The position numbers were made by a program, and so were the translations under genes. A DNA stretch of 64,000 bases from Mahella australiensis 50-1 BON. GTDB lineage: Bacteria > Bacillota > Clostridia > Mahellales > Mahellaceae. Below, in pieces: positions 35,889 through 45,787 of this stretch. How positions within the stretch are numbered: the first letter of the stretch is position 1; each line of letters begins with the position of its first letter. Location: assembly GCF_000213255.1 (NCBI RefSeq), contig NC_015520.1, forward strand, positions 1,880,001 to 1,944,000, given 5' to 3'. The notes beneath the pieces were generated by a model, which worked only from the letters and a program-made list of their open reading frames with translations, did not search any database and had not been told where the DNA came from.

Positions 35889-38801
35889 TTACTCTTCGCC
35901 CATTTTTATTGCTTGCCCTATCTTTACACCTTTTAACGTACGCCACATTACAACAAAACCTGCTAGTAAAATTACTCCCATAGCAAAATAAACTTTTAAA
36001 TAATCATTTACATCAGCTATAACTTGAAACGGTGGTATGTGATTCCCATAAACTGTTTGTAAAATCGGTATAAATAATCTACTGGCTATATTGCCAACCG
36101 ATATTCCAATTATCAAGGACGCTCCCGATGTCAACAATTGTTCAAATATAACCATACCGACTATTTGAATAAGCGGCATGCCCATGGCACGGAATACACC
36201 GAATTCAAAGAGTCTGTTGCGCATAAATAACAGGCAATATATTAAAAAGCCGAGGAATGTTATAATCAATGATATAATGAAGCCCAACGTTAAAGCACCG
36301 TTTACGCCCATTTGAGACGGTTCTTTCTTACTTTTTATTATTTCCTGATTAGCATCCCGTATGTCTGAAATCGCAATGCCTTTATCCTTTATATCTTCGT
36401 AAAGGGCCTGGCTGGCGGCAGCCGTTTTCATTTTCAACCATACCTCATAGGGTTCCAACGCCAAATGATTTTGTATATATGGTAAGTTAGCCACTATAAG
36501 CATGGGGTTTTTCTTGCCTTCATCGCTGATTGAGTGATAAGCCAGGCCTTTGTGGGGATCCCAACCGGGCCAGTAGTCTACTATTTCATATACGATAAAA
36601 TTCGCTCCTTCCACCCCTCGCCAGCTCATTCTCAAAGTATCTCCTTTTTCAACGCCGTATTCGTCGCTGAAGGATCTGGATACTAGTATAGCGCTAGGTT
36701 CATACGATAATAAATTCAGGTATTCATTTATATGATGCGGCCATAATAGGTCTGACCGAAACCACAACACTTGGCCAAATTCATAAGGTTCAATGGCTAT
36801 CAACTGCACCCCGCTTCCTCTTTTGCCTGCAACATCCACATCCACCATATCCTTTATAAAGACCTTCGCAGCGTGTTCCACACCATTCAAACTCTGGTAA
36901 ACAACAAATGGAGGCTCGAAATAGTGAACAGCCTGTTCCTGAGTTAGTTCTTCTCTCTTTTCCGCATTAGATACCTGGGAGGGCAAGTCCAAGTGAAGCT
37001 GAGGAGGTGCGCTTACAGCAGGAGCATCGTTATCCCATATAGGCCTTAGGGCCACATCACATCCTATATGATAATATATTTCATCCTCAATATTTCGATT
37101 GAGCGTCCTGGCCGTATTAGCACCGAAGATGCCGGTGCTAATTGTTAATATGAGAAAAATCATAATAAACTGATAGCTTGTCATCGACCTACTAACCCGA
37201 ATTAAAGCCGCATATAAAAAGGACGGCCACCATTTCATGCCTAATTTATAAATTATGTTTAGTAATAAAGGGTAGATACGTAAGATGAAAAGGCCTGCAC
37301 CCAATATAAAAATAGTAGAGGCCACAAACAAGAGTTGATTTGACTGTAGCCCCATCACGTTGCCCAATCTCATTATTATCTGCTGCTGCTGATTAAATAA
37401 ATATAAGCAGTATACAGCTAAAAGAAGCAAAATAAAATCTACGTACCATCTTTTCCACCATGGTACATTGTTCCTTCTTGCCAACTGCGTTTTAAAGCTT
37501 ATAATAGTAGTTTTAGATATGGTATAGGATAAAGTTAACAGTGCTATTAAAAATATGATGGCAGCTATTATGCTTAACTGATAGGCACTACGGCTTAAAG
37601 TAACGGGCAGGGCCTTTCTATTTACAAACTCTAAAAAGCCGCCGGACATACCCATCATGCGGGCTGAAACGAGGCCAACCACAGGAGCAATAATAACAGC
37701 AAAAACAGATAACAGTGCCCCCTCTACAATATATTCGCTCATCACCTGGATGCGATCTGCTCCTCGGCTGTTAAGAACCGCCATTTCTCCCCTATCATTA
37801 TCTATAACCATAGAAGATACCATGAGCAAATAAAAGCACAATAATAGCAGTACAGGCATATTTAATGCCCATAGTAATGTTGATATTCGATTCGCTTGAA
37901 CACTGTATTTGCTCACAATACCAATCATAGGTGCATTAACATTAAACCCTTTATATAGCTCATTCAGCTCCTTGTTGATTCTATTGTGAGCCTTTATCAG
38001 CGACCCTATGTTCTGAACCTTAATTTTATGATAATCTAAAGCATAATACCATTCTATATTTTTAACAACTAATTTATTATGCTCAATAAATTCTTTGACA
38101 AATAGCTGATGATCGAGCAATAAACTATCGCTATAACTGGATATATTTTTAAACCAATAAAGGTCACGCTGGTATTTAGGTGCAAACACACCTACTAGTT
38201 TTACTTTAATAGGAATATCAGGGATGTTTTTATCTGATCCTGGAAAGTCCATTATAAAGGTTTCACCAAGTACTACGTCCAATTTTCTCATCGCGGCTTC
38301 AGTAGCTAAAACCTCATATATCCCATTATAAACATCCTTGGATGGTAACCTGCCATCTACAATTTTTATATGTTCTTCTATGTCGCTCAAACTTTGCAAT
38401 CTGGCAAACCGCTTAATAGAAGGATCTGCTTTTGACGGGTTCGCAGGTTCTAACTTATATACATCTGAAGAAGCATTGGTTACAAATACTTGAGGCGCCA
38501 ACCCCAAATCGGACACTATTTTTTTAGTGATATATCTATTTAAACGTTGATAAACATCCTTTTTTTCAATCTCCCCAATATCCGGCTTGAATGAAACGAC
38601 TACTTGATAATCTCCTGGATATTTATTAGAAGAAGCTTGATATGACTCCAATTCACTGGTAAGCATTTTTTGTAGAACGCCGCCGCTATAAATAGGTACG
38701 CTGCTTACCAATGCCACTGCTAATATAAGTCCAAGTGTCAGGCATGCTACCAACCATTTGTTGTTAAGTATTTTCCTGATCACTACAATTAGCAACAACA
38801 A
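35889..38801 (-). CDS. Large FtsX-like permease (MacB/FtsX superfamily) without a neighbouring ATPase
   Basis: 970 residues. One membrane helix near 14-38 is followed by a 280-residue extracellular domain. A helix group lies at about 320-490 (LLCFYLLMVSSMVIDNDRGEMAVLNSRGAD is the typical FtsX coupling region). More helices and a second extracellular domain (about 590-815) come next, then the C-terminal FtsX helices with MRNRLFEFGVFRAMGMPLIQIVG. This is the double-FtsX layout used by mechanotransmission and export complexes, which need an ATPase of the LolD/FtsE type. None is in the window. The start is a TTG at 38799-38801 with GGAGGG nine bases upstream. The leader carries the 50-base palindrome. 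Confidence 0.88.
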   Translation of the reverse strand: MLLLIVVIRKILNNKWLVACLTLGLILAVALVSSVPIYSGGVLQKMLTSELESYQASSNKYPGDYQVVVSFKPDIGEIEKKDVYQRLNRYITKKIVSDLGLAPQVFVTNASSDVYKLEPANPSKADPSIKRFARLQSLSDIEEHIKIVDGRLPSKDVYNGIYEVLATEAAMRKLDVVLGETFIMDFPGSDKNIPDIPIKVKLVGVFAPKYQRDLYWFKNISSYSDSLLLDHQLFVKEFIEHNKLVVKNIEWYYALDYHKIKVQNIGSLIKAHNRINKELNELYKGFNVNAPMIGIVSKYSVQANRISTLLWALNMPVLLLLCFYLLMVSSMVIDNDRGEMAVLNSRGADRIQVMSEYIVEGALLSVFAVIIAPVVGLVSARMMGMSGGFLEFVNRKALPVTLSRSAYQLSIIAAIIFLIALLTLSYTISKTTIISFKTQLARRNNVPWWKRWYVDFILLLLAVYCLYLFNQQQQIIMRLGNVMGLQSNQLLFVASTIFILGAGLFILRIYPLLLNIIYKLGMKWWPSFLYAALIRVSRSMTSYQFIMIFLILTISTGIFGANTARTLNRNIEDEIYYHIGCDVALRPIWDNDAPAVSAPPQLHLDLPSQVSNAEKREELTQEQAVHYFEPPFVVYQSLNGVEHAAKVFIKDMVDVDVAGKRGSGVQLIAIEPYEFGQVLWFRSDLLWPHHINEYLNLLSYEPSAILVSRSFSDEYGVEKGDTLRMSWRGVEGANFIVYEIVDYWPGWDPHKGLAYHSISDEGKKNPMLIVANLPYIQNHLALEPYEVWLKMKTAAASQALYEDIKDKGIAISDIRDANQEIIKSKKEPSQMGVNGALTLGFIISLIITFLGFLIYCLLFMRNRLFEFGVFRAMGMPLIQIVGMVIFEQLLTSGASLIIGISVGNIASRLFIPILQTVYGNHIPPFQVIADVNDYLKVYFAMGVILLAGFVVMWRTLKGVKIGQAIKMGEE

Positions 38802-38845
38802 ATTAAGATGCCCTCCTCTTTAATAACCTTCACCACAGTTCAAAT

Positions 38846-38895
38846 CACTTTAATTGTCTGGTGAAGCTATATAGCTTCACCAGACAATTAAAGTG
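38846..38895. repeat. Perfect 50-base palindrome in the leader of the FtsX-like gene
   Basis: The two 25-base arms (38846-38870 and 38871-38895) are exact complements with no spacer, running from CACTTTAATTG to CAATTAAAGTG. In RNA this gives a stem of more than 20 bp. No U-tract follows on the transcribed strand, so it is not a standard terminator. A third copy of the inner octamer CTTCACCA lies at 38828-38835 and could pair with one arm instead, next to the ribosome binding site, giving an attenuator-like choice of structures. Confidence 0.85.
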
Positions 38896-38919
38896 GATAA
38901 CATGCTATCCATCCAAATC

Positions 38920-41900
38920 TCATCTATTTTTAACTTCAGGTTTATCACGCATTTCAACTACGGGAGATTCACCAGACACTTCGGGCTGCCTTAAAAGGTC
39001 CAGAGCCTGATTTTCGTATATTGGTGACCCTTGAAAGTTATAAAGCTCTTCCATCGAATGAGTAACCTTCAATACCTCAGGCGCTTCTTGCAAATCTCCG
39101 CGCCTGTACATCAAGGCAAAGGCTGGGAACTGTCCTAGCACAGACGGCACCATCACTGGCCATTTTTGCACACTTGTCTCCCAGTCAGCGGTATTGACAG
39201 CAAACAGATGAATGGCATCCATCCCTTGGAGAGCCCCGTAACATGCCCACATGGGTACTGATTCTCCATGATATTTGTTGGGATTAGTCCACGCGGTCTC
39301 GGTAATCATATGGGGGTAACCCGCGACTTGCACTATCTGCGTTATACAAGAGGCCGGATTGGTCATCACGGAAATATCCTTATAAGTATCGCCGACCCTT
39401 ACCGAATAACTAGCAGCCTCACCTTTATGATCGCACTCAAAGTATCCATGGCGGTCGATTACATCGCCCTCTGTGTAAGTATAACGTTCAAGTGCGTCTA
39501 AAGTCACTGGGTCCGCAGTAGTCCAGTTACTACAGCTTATCATGCTTTGCGTGCCTATTTCATTTTTGAAAAAAGACACCATATTATTATAAAAGCCCTT
39601 TTGCATTTCTGTAAGAAACCGCACCTGATCACTCATACGATTTTTAAATGCACCTGTGCCGCAACCATCTTTAGTCATAAACCAAGCATCTTTAAGTTCC
39701 ATTCTGCCTTCAGCAATATTATCCAGAGGCTGAGCACTTCCATCTCCCCATGCGGCTAAAGCTGCATCTAAAGAGCCGTACTTCTTTATAAGCCAAGTGG
39801 CAAAGCGAGTTTCAAGTTTATTTATTTGTATCTCAGGTATATTATTTCTTCCAAAAGTCCAGAAGAAATAACTATCCTCATTCTGAATTTCTATTATAGC
39901 TACTGCCGGGTCTTCCGCAAGCGAAACTCCGGTATAGGGGTTTACTGTTTTGAAAATAGTCCGTGCCCAATTTTTATATATTTTCTGAAATTCGGGATCG
40001 AACTGAAGCAATGCAAAAGGATGCTTGTTGCTAATGGTCTCATATCCCTCCAAGCCATACTCAGGTCTGACATTTATCCACAGAGGAAAATAGAAGCTTA
40101 TATTGGTATATATACCTTCCTTCTTCATCGCTGATACAAAATAATGCAGCTTATCTAGTTTTTCTTTATCAATAACCGATAGGTCGACATTATCCTCATC
40201 AAACAGGGCACCGTGTACACGCACCATATTGACACCATATTTGGCAAGACGCCTTGCCATATAATCTATGGTTTCATGGTCTTGATACATTGTGGCATTC
40301 ACTGCCCAGAACCTGACCGGTGTACCATCGCCAAGCACAAACCCATCTCCATCACGCTTTACATAACCAGATTGGCCGGCAACCGCTTCATTAAGATTGC
40401 GAAGATCCATCCATGCCTCCTTGAAGGGATCAATATCAGGTTCAAAAGCAAAGTAACCTTCCTCGTGATTACCGGTTTTTTCCCCAGGTTTAAGCTCACC
40501 TCTGGGAACAAATAGATCCGGTGTAAGCATGAAACAGTCGAAGCCTGATACGGTGCTTTCACCCTCCGCCGCCGTAAGCTCGAATTCAAAAACGTGCGTC
40601 CCGGCAGTTAAGTTCACTTTGCCTATATTGACCCAGTTTGCGCAAATAAACGTTCTCAAGTCAACATTGTCGGCCAATGAAACATCACTGCCAACATAAT
40701 TCCACTCTTGATTGTCAAAACGCCATCTAAATGGACCATGTTTCCAAAACTTTCTTACCCAAAAATTATATTCTCCATCAGCCGGTACTTCCAATTGATA
40801 TTTAGCAAAATAAGGATCTTGGCCAGCGGCTCTTTCTCCATCACTGGTAAGCCAGTTGTCTCCGGAGAGAAGCTCCCATTCACCTTCCGTGCTTATATCG
40901 AAATCAGAGTGTTCGGGGTAGTTTGTCTCTATGGGCGATTCACCTTCCCACCAAATATAGTTGCCTGTCGCAGAATAAGGCTTTTTATCCTTACTATGTC
41001 CAGTATCCAGAGCCACTGTGAATATAGCGTCGGAGGCTAATGTAATAGTAGTACCGCTCATATCTTTTTTAACTTTAAGCTCGCTTTTTTCATAACCGTT
41101 TTCATCTAAAGTAATAACCCTATGAATCTGGCTTTTGCCTTTGAAAGTCACCTTGGCATTAATATTTTTTACGTTTAAAGGAATGCTCCCAAGGCTTGTA
41201 ATTTTACCGTTCACGGTTTCTGCTCCATAGAATTTGTCCTCGGTCATAGCCTGTATCATTATTCTTTTAGATGATTTTAGCGGCTTATTATCGAGAGAAA
41301 CTGCTACAATAGTAGCATAATCATTGCCTGATTCTATAACTATATCGCCAAGATCGATAGCTTTGACTTTGTTCAAAAAACCAGTTGCGCCTTGTGTATT
41401 AGGCGTGTCAATCTTCATAATACCATTGTCATAATCCCATAAAAGCTCACCGGTCATACTTGTTATAGTTTTTCCTTTGGTATCGATATACCGAGATAAA
41501 TCCACCGACTCAATATTTGATTCAGTATCAGAAAATGATCGCGTTACTTTGCCCACAAAAAAGCCTAAAGATTTAAGAAGCTTATCTCGTGCCTCATCAT
41601 CCTCACCATTAGATGCGTTTGTGGTAAATGCTGTTATAAATTCGCTCCTAGCTGATATATTGCCTGCAGCATCCCTTGCAGCCACAGAAAGTTTATATTG
41701 CGTATTCGGAGAAAGCCCCGTTATTTTAAAAGTTGTATTGGTTATATCCGATGTATTCATTTTTATATCTCCCACATAAATATCATAGCTTTTAATTCCT
41801 GTATTATCTATCGAAGGCTGCCACGAAAGGGTAATCGTAGTGTCCGTCTTTTCCGTAACCTTCAGCCCAGTAGGTACGGACGGCGCTTTATAATCGCTAT

Positions 41901-44900
41901 TCGTGTAGTCTCCATATAATGTGGTCACACTATTGGGAGGTACCACAAGATCTCTAGTAATATCTTCCATTCTAGTGCATATCCTGTGATTTGACGTCAT
42001 ATAGCTCATAAAACCGGCCGGCAAATTATCGCCATCGATTTTTACGGAATGGGAAACGCTGTCTTTATTTATTACAACCACGCTTAATTTATTGCTGTGA
42101 TCGTCTTTGAAAGCTAAAGTCAATATATTATCGTTTGAAGATATAGCTTCCACGCGCATAGCTCCTGGCTTTATAAACTTATAAAACTGCTTAGAAACAC
42201 CGTAAAGTAATGATGGTTTATTGTTCAGAATCAACCCATAGGCCCCGGTACTACCGTCTCCAGAATCCATAAATGACCACCAGATCCATGAACTTATATT
42301 TCCATACCTGATGGCGTTATATATATTTCCTGCCAGCGTCATAGCTCCATCGATATTATTTATATGGCCCGAAGTCTCGGACATCCATGTAACCCTTTGC
42401 TTGCCCATTTGAGCCCAATTGTATATATCGCTCCATGTTTTGGCGCCTGCCCCTCCTACGTGTATGCCGTCTTCGTCATAATTATGGATAGCGATTATAT
42501 CAACATATTTCCCGGCCTGTGGATCAGAAGCTATAGAATTTATATAATCATATACATGGCCCTGTGCAGGCAAAACTTCAGGCATAAATATTTTTGTTTT
42601 TATGCCCTCTTGCTCAAAGAGTGGCCCTACTACTTTTATTAGCTCCTTATACTCATTCCACAATAATACTGCCGAATCATACGGTTCATTGAATTCGGGT
42701 TCATTTTGTAAGCTTATAGCGTACAAATCAATACCGGTTTCTGCTTTTATTGTTTTTATCATACCAACCAATTCTTCAGCGTATTCTCTGTAATACCTCG
42801 GTTCCAGCACATTATTGGTAGCCCAGCTGTTCGCTACCATGCTTTTATTGCGTTTCATCCAGTAAGGAGGGCTCCATACCGTGAGAACGAATTTATCTAT
42901 ACTGGATTTATCCTTCAGTTCTCTCATTAATTCCAACGATAAATCATCGAGGTTAAAGGAGCCATAGTCAGTAATGGCCGGATTGCTATTATCGTTAATC
43001 CATTCAAAATGGCCTCCACCGCCAAATCTGGCAACGGTCAAGCCTATATCGTTTACCCATGGTATCATAAGATCTATTTTTTCTCTATCTATCTTACCGG
43101 CACCCAGGAAAGCGCCAAAGCCATCTATCTTTTGATATGTTTCAGAAGTATTTATGTCAACATTTACAGAATCAGGCCCAGATACGTCTAATACATCCAC
43201 CTTGAATGAGATGCTCTTACTATCTGACCCACTCGCTGAAACGGTTAATGTTATAGTAGTACTTCCAGTCACTCCGCGGCAAGGTATCAACCTAAGAGAT
43301 GCTTTACCACCTACTATCTCGCTTATTTGTGGATCAGGTATTAAATTAGTATCAGCACTAGTGGCTTTTAATGATACGTTATCGTTATGACCAATTCCAT
43401 CTGAAATACCTGTTAAATTGACGTCAATGGCATCGCTATTGATTTTAAGTGCATAATCGGCAACCGGATCAATTGTGCAGGCAGGTACAGTCAACGGTCT
43501 GTGGGCTTTGCTTCCCACCCGCAGATCATCGAAATAAAATGTGCCTGTAAACATTTCACCCGGAGCAAAATTAAAAAGTAAGGCTTTAATCCTTGAAAAA
43601 TCAACCTTCTGTCCATCTCCCTGTAAATCCTTACCTGTAAAATCAAAGTAGTATTCAACATACTCATCTGTGACTACTTGCTGAACGGTGCCGGCAGTAT
43701 TGTAATGATCATAAGCATCCCATAAAAAAACCAGCATTTTCGTCCCGGGTTTATCCGTCTTCATTCTGATACTTATATATGGATACTGGCTGAGATCCAG
43801 TTCTTCCGGAATAGAAAACCATAGTCCAGCCCATACGTTGTTGGTTATAGTTTTATCAATATATATATTAAGTGCTCCATTCTCTTCGCTACAGAAGTGG
43901 CAGCCTTCACCGGAATTGAGCCAACGGGGGTCTGTGACACCATCATTAAAATCATCTTCAAATCCTGTTATCGGTTTTGCTCTAACAGTGATCTTGAATG
44001 TTTTTTCTGTAAAAGCATCACCATTGTTATTAGACCTCCCACCATCATCGCTCAATTTTAGCGTAATGTTAGTTTCCCCGATCTGTCCGGCAGTTGGTTT
44101 GAACTCTAGCACAGCATATGCGTTTCCTTGCATATACTCCACTGAAGGGTTAGGTACAACAGTAGGATTAGAGCTTACAGCTTGAAAGCTAAGGTTTTGT
44201 ATAACGCCGTCATCACCGTCATCTATACCGGTTAACGACACAGTCTGTTCGCCGCAGTCTTGAAGCACTGCAACGTCTTTAATATTTCCCATTTGAGGAG
44301 CTTTATTAACCTCTTCATAAATACTCACATTAAAAGTCGTCTGAAATGTATCCTTACCCTCGGCAATGGTCCCGCCGTTATCTTTTAACGTAAGTGTAAT
44401 GGTATAATTACCTACAGCCTCCGGCAAAAATCTCAAAGAACCATATCTGTCATCTGAGGTATAATTAACCGAAAGGTCTTTTATAGCTTCAGCATTAGAC
44501 ACTGTAGCGCTTATATCTATATTCTGCCTGGCATTAGGATTCCCATCGTCTATACCTTTTAAATCCACGCCGGCATATTCCCCTTTTTTGACTATCTGAT
44601 CCGGTATTGAAATAATCTGAGGTGGATTGTTGCCTTCTACTGAAACATCGAATAAAACCTCTTCAACATCCGTACACTTAGACGATGTAGCTGTAATTTT
44701 GATAGTGCTGCTACCAATCTTATCCGATGTTGGTTTATATTTTAATACTGCCGTACCGTCCCCATTGCTAATAATTGTGGGAGTAGGTATGAGAGAGGTG
44801 TTAGAACTTGAAGCAGTTAGCTCAACGGCCGCATTTGGATCTATGGCGTTTTTTATGCCCCATACATTGACTGTTTGCTCGGGCGCATTTATATATGTCT

Positions 44901-45486
44901 GCTGATTTGAGATACTGGTTACATTAGGCACCAATAAAGCATCGGCACCTATTTTCAAATCATCAAAAAAAGCTGTGCCACTGCAACTAGGGTTATCAGG
45001 GTTAAATACAAAATTGAGCTTCTTTATTTTGGTTAGGTCCACATCTTTTACATTGCTAAAATTGAATGTATAGATTTTAAAATACTTCGATGATACCACT
45101 TCATATTCATTAGTAACATCACTGTAAGCATAGTGATCAGCACTATCCCAAACTGAAAAACTTAGCCTAAAGTCGAAATCCGATCGAACTTTAATACTCA
45201 CATATGGTTTCTGAGATATATCTATAGATTCAAATGAGTATGTAAAGGAAGCCCAGGAATTATTGGCCTTATTAGCCTCGATCTTTAATTCCCCATTAGC
45301 CTCGGTTAGCTTATAATTAGCATCGCTCCACCACCCGGTTAAAGTATTATCATTGAAATCTTCTACAACTCCTCCACCTTGAGCAAACGCATCTTGAGGC
45401 GTTATCGGCATACACATGCAAATAAGCATGACAAACACCATAACCTTAGCACATAATCCTTGTTTCAATTTTAAATTAATACTCAT
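38920..45486 (-). CDS. Giant exported polysaccharidase: GH30 and a second clan-A hydrolase domain with binding modules
   Basis: 2188 residues. Signal peptide 1-35. Jelly-roll, CBM-like domains at about 36-185 and 510-660 (VVEDFNDNTL and EDDFNDGVTD, each ending in FDDL-K/R-VG-type strands). Cadherin/Ig-like repeats lie at about 190-505 and 665-770. A GH30 catalytic domain covers about 775-1195, with acid/base Glu in LQNEPEFNE near 928 and nucleophile in WMSETSGH near 1037. A fibronectin III domain lies at about 1203-1290. After a linker domain and a further CBM-like domain (about 1505-1640) comes a GH5-like barrel at about 1650-2110, with Glu in IQNEDSYFF near 1869 and TETAW near 2062. GH30 members include glucuronoxylanases. 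It ends without an SLH, LPXTG or dockerin anchor. Confidence 0.88.
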   Translation of the reverse strand: MSINLKLKQGLCAKVMVFVMLICMCMPITPQDAFAQGGGVVEDFNDNTLTGWWSDANYKLTEANGELKIEANKANNSWASFTYSFESIDISQKPYVSIKVRSDFDFRLSFSVWDSADHYAYSDVTNEYEVVSSKYFKIYTFNFSNVKDVDLTKIKKLNFVFNPDNPSCSGTAFFDDLKIGADALLVPNVTSISNQQTYINAPEQTVNVWGIKNAIDPNAAVELTASSSNTSLIPTPTIISNGDGTAVLKYKPTSDKIGSSTIKITATSSKCTDVEEVLFDVSVEGNNPPQIISIPDQIVKKGEYAGVDLKGIDDGNPNARQNIDISATVSNAEAIKDLSVNYTSDDRYGSLRFLPEAVGNYTITLTLKDNGGTIAEGKDTFQTTFNVSIYEEVNKAPQMGNIKDVAVLQDCGEQTVSLTGIDDGDDGVIQNLSFQAVSSNPTVVPNPSVEYMQGNAYAVLEFKPTAGQIGETNITLKLSDDGGRSNNNGDAFTEKTFKITVRAKPITGFEDDFNDGVTDPRWLNSGEGCHFCSEENGALNIYIDKTITNNVWAGLWFSIPEELDLSQYPYISIRMKTDKPGTKMLVFLWDAYDHYNTAGTVQQVVTDEYVEYYFDFTGKDLQGDGQKVDFSRIKALLFNFAPGEMFTGTFYFDDLRVGSKAHRPLTVPACTIDPVADYALKINSDAIDVNLTGISDGIGHNDNVSLKATSADTNLIPDPQISEIVGGKASLRLIPCRGVTGSTTITLTVSASGSDSKSISFKVDVLDVSGPDSVNVDINTSETYQKIDGFGAFLGAGKIDREKIDLMIPWVNDIGLTVARFGGGGHFEWINDNSNPAITDYGSFNLDDLSLELMRELKDKSSIDKFVLTVWSPPYWMKRNKSMVANSWATNNVLEPRYYREYAEELVGMIKTIKAETGIDLYAISLQNEPEFNEPYDSAVLLWNEYKELIKVVGPLFEQEGIKTKIFMPEVLPAQGHVYDYINSIASDPQAGKYVDIIAIHNYDEDGIHVGGAGAKTWSDIYNWAQMGKQRVTWMSETSGHINNIDGAMTLAGNIYNAIRYGNISSWIWWSFMDSGDGSTGAYGLILNNKPSLLYGVSKQFYKFIKPGAMRVEAISSNDNILTLAFKDDHSNKLSVVVINKDSVSHSVKIDGDNLPAGFMSYMTSNHRICTRMEDITRDLVVPPNSVTTLYGDYTNSDYKAPSVPTGLKVTEKTDTTITLSWQPSIDNTGIKSYDIYVGDIKMNTSDITNTTFKITGLSPNTQYKLSVAARDAAGNISARSEFITAFTTNASNGEDDEARDKLLKSLGFFVGKVTRSFSDTESNIESVDLSRYIDTKGKTITSMTGELLWDYDNGIMKIDTPNTQGATGFLNKVKAIDLGDIVIESGNDYATIVAVSLDNKPLKSSKRIMIQAMTEDKFYGAETVNGKITSLGSIPLNVKNINAKVTFKGKSQIHRVITLDENGYEKSELKVKKDMSGTTITLASDAIFTVALDTGHSKDKKPYSATGNYIWWEGESPIETNYPEHSDFDISTEGEWELLSGDNWLTSDGERAAGQDPYFAKYQLEVPADGEYNFWVRKFWKHGPFRWRFDNQEWNYVGSDVSLADNVDLRTFICANWVNIGKVNLTAGTHVFEFELTAAEGESTVSGFDCFMLTPDLFVPRGELKPGEKTGNHEEGYFAFEPDIDPFKEAWMDLRNLNEAVAGQSGYVKRDGDGFVLGDGTPVRFWAVNATMYQDHETIDYMARRLAKYGVNMVRVHGALFDEDNVDLSVIDKEKLDKLHYFVSAMKKEGIYTNISFYFPLWINVRPEYGLEGYETISNKHPFALLQFDPEFQKIYKNWARTIFKTVNPYTGVSLAEDPAVAIIEIQNEDSYFFWTFGRNNIPEIQINKLETRFATWLIKKYGSLDAALAAWGDGSAQPLDNIAEGRMELKDAWFMTKDGCGTGAFKNRMSDQVRFLTEMQKGFYNNMVSFFKNEIGTQSMISCSNWTTADPVTLDALERYTYTEGDVIDRHGYFECDHKGEAASYSVRVGDTYKDISVMTNPASCITQIVQVAGYPHMITETAWTNPNKYHGESVPMWACYGALQGMDAIHLFAVNTADWETSVQKWPVMVPSVLGQFPAFALMYRRGDLQEAPEVLKVTHSMEELYNFQGSPIYENQALDLLRQPEVSGESPVVEMRDKPEVKNR

Positions 45487-45787
45487 CTACTAAGCCCCCT
45501 TAACTTAACTCTTCTTATAGGTAATGCATTAACTTGTAGAATAGCTGAGATACTATATGTTTTGTTACAGTGCGTATCTATTTACACCTCGGCTTATTTT
45601 TATTATAAATTAGTACAAGTTATCTTTCTACAATACTTTCTTTACATTTCTCGTACTATCTTTACTTTTATAAATGTAACTTTATCCTGTTCAAATTTAT
45701 CACTGCAATTTCCATATCAGTTGTGCCCTAAACGCCTTTTCTGTAAAGAAAAATGTGCCTATGTCAGTCTTAGAACCATCAGCATCG
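45487..45787. other. Intergenic leader of the giant hydrolase gene
   Basis: 301 A/T-rich bases without a gene. AAGGGGG lies just before the ATG at 45486. A possible minus-strand promoter is TAGAAA (45630-45625), a 17-base spacer and a perfect TATAAT (45607-45602), giving a leader of about 110 bases. A small A/T hairpin (TTTTCT-GTAA-AGAAAA, 45737-45752) follows the beta-helix gene and is at best a poor terminator. I see no riboswitch fold. Confidence 0.4.
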
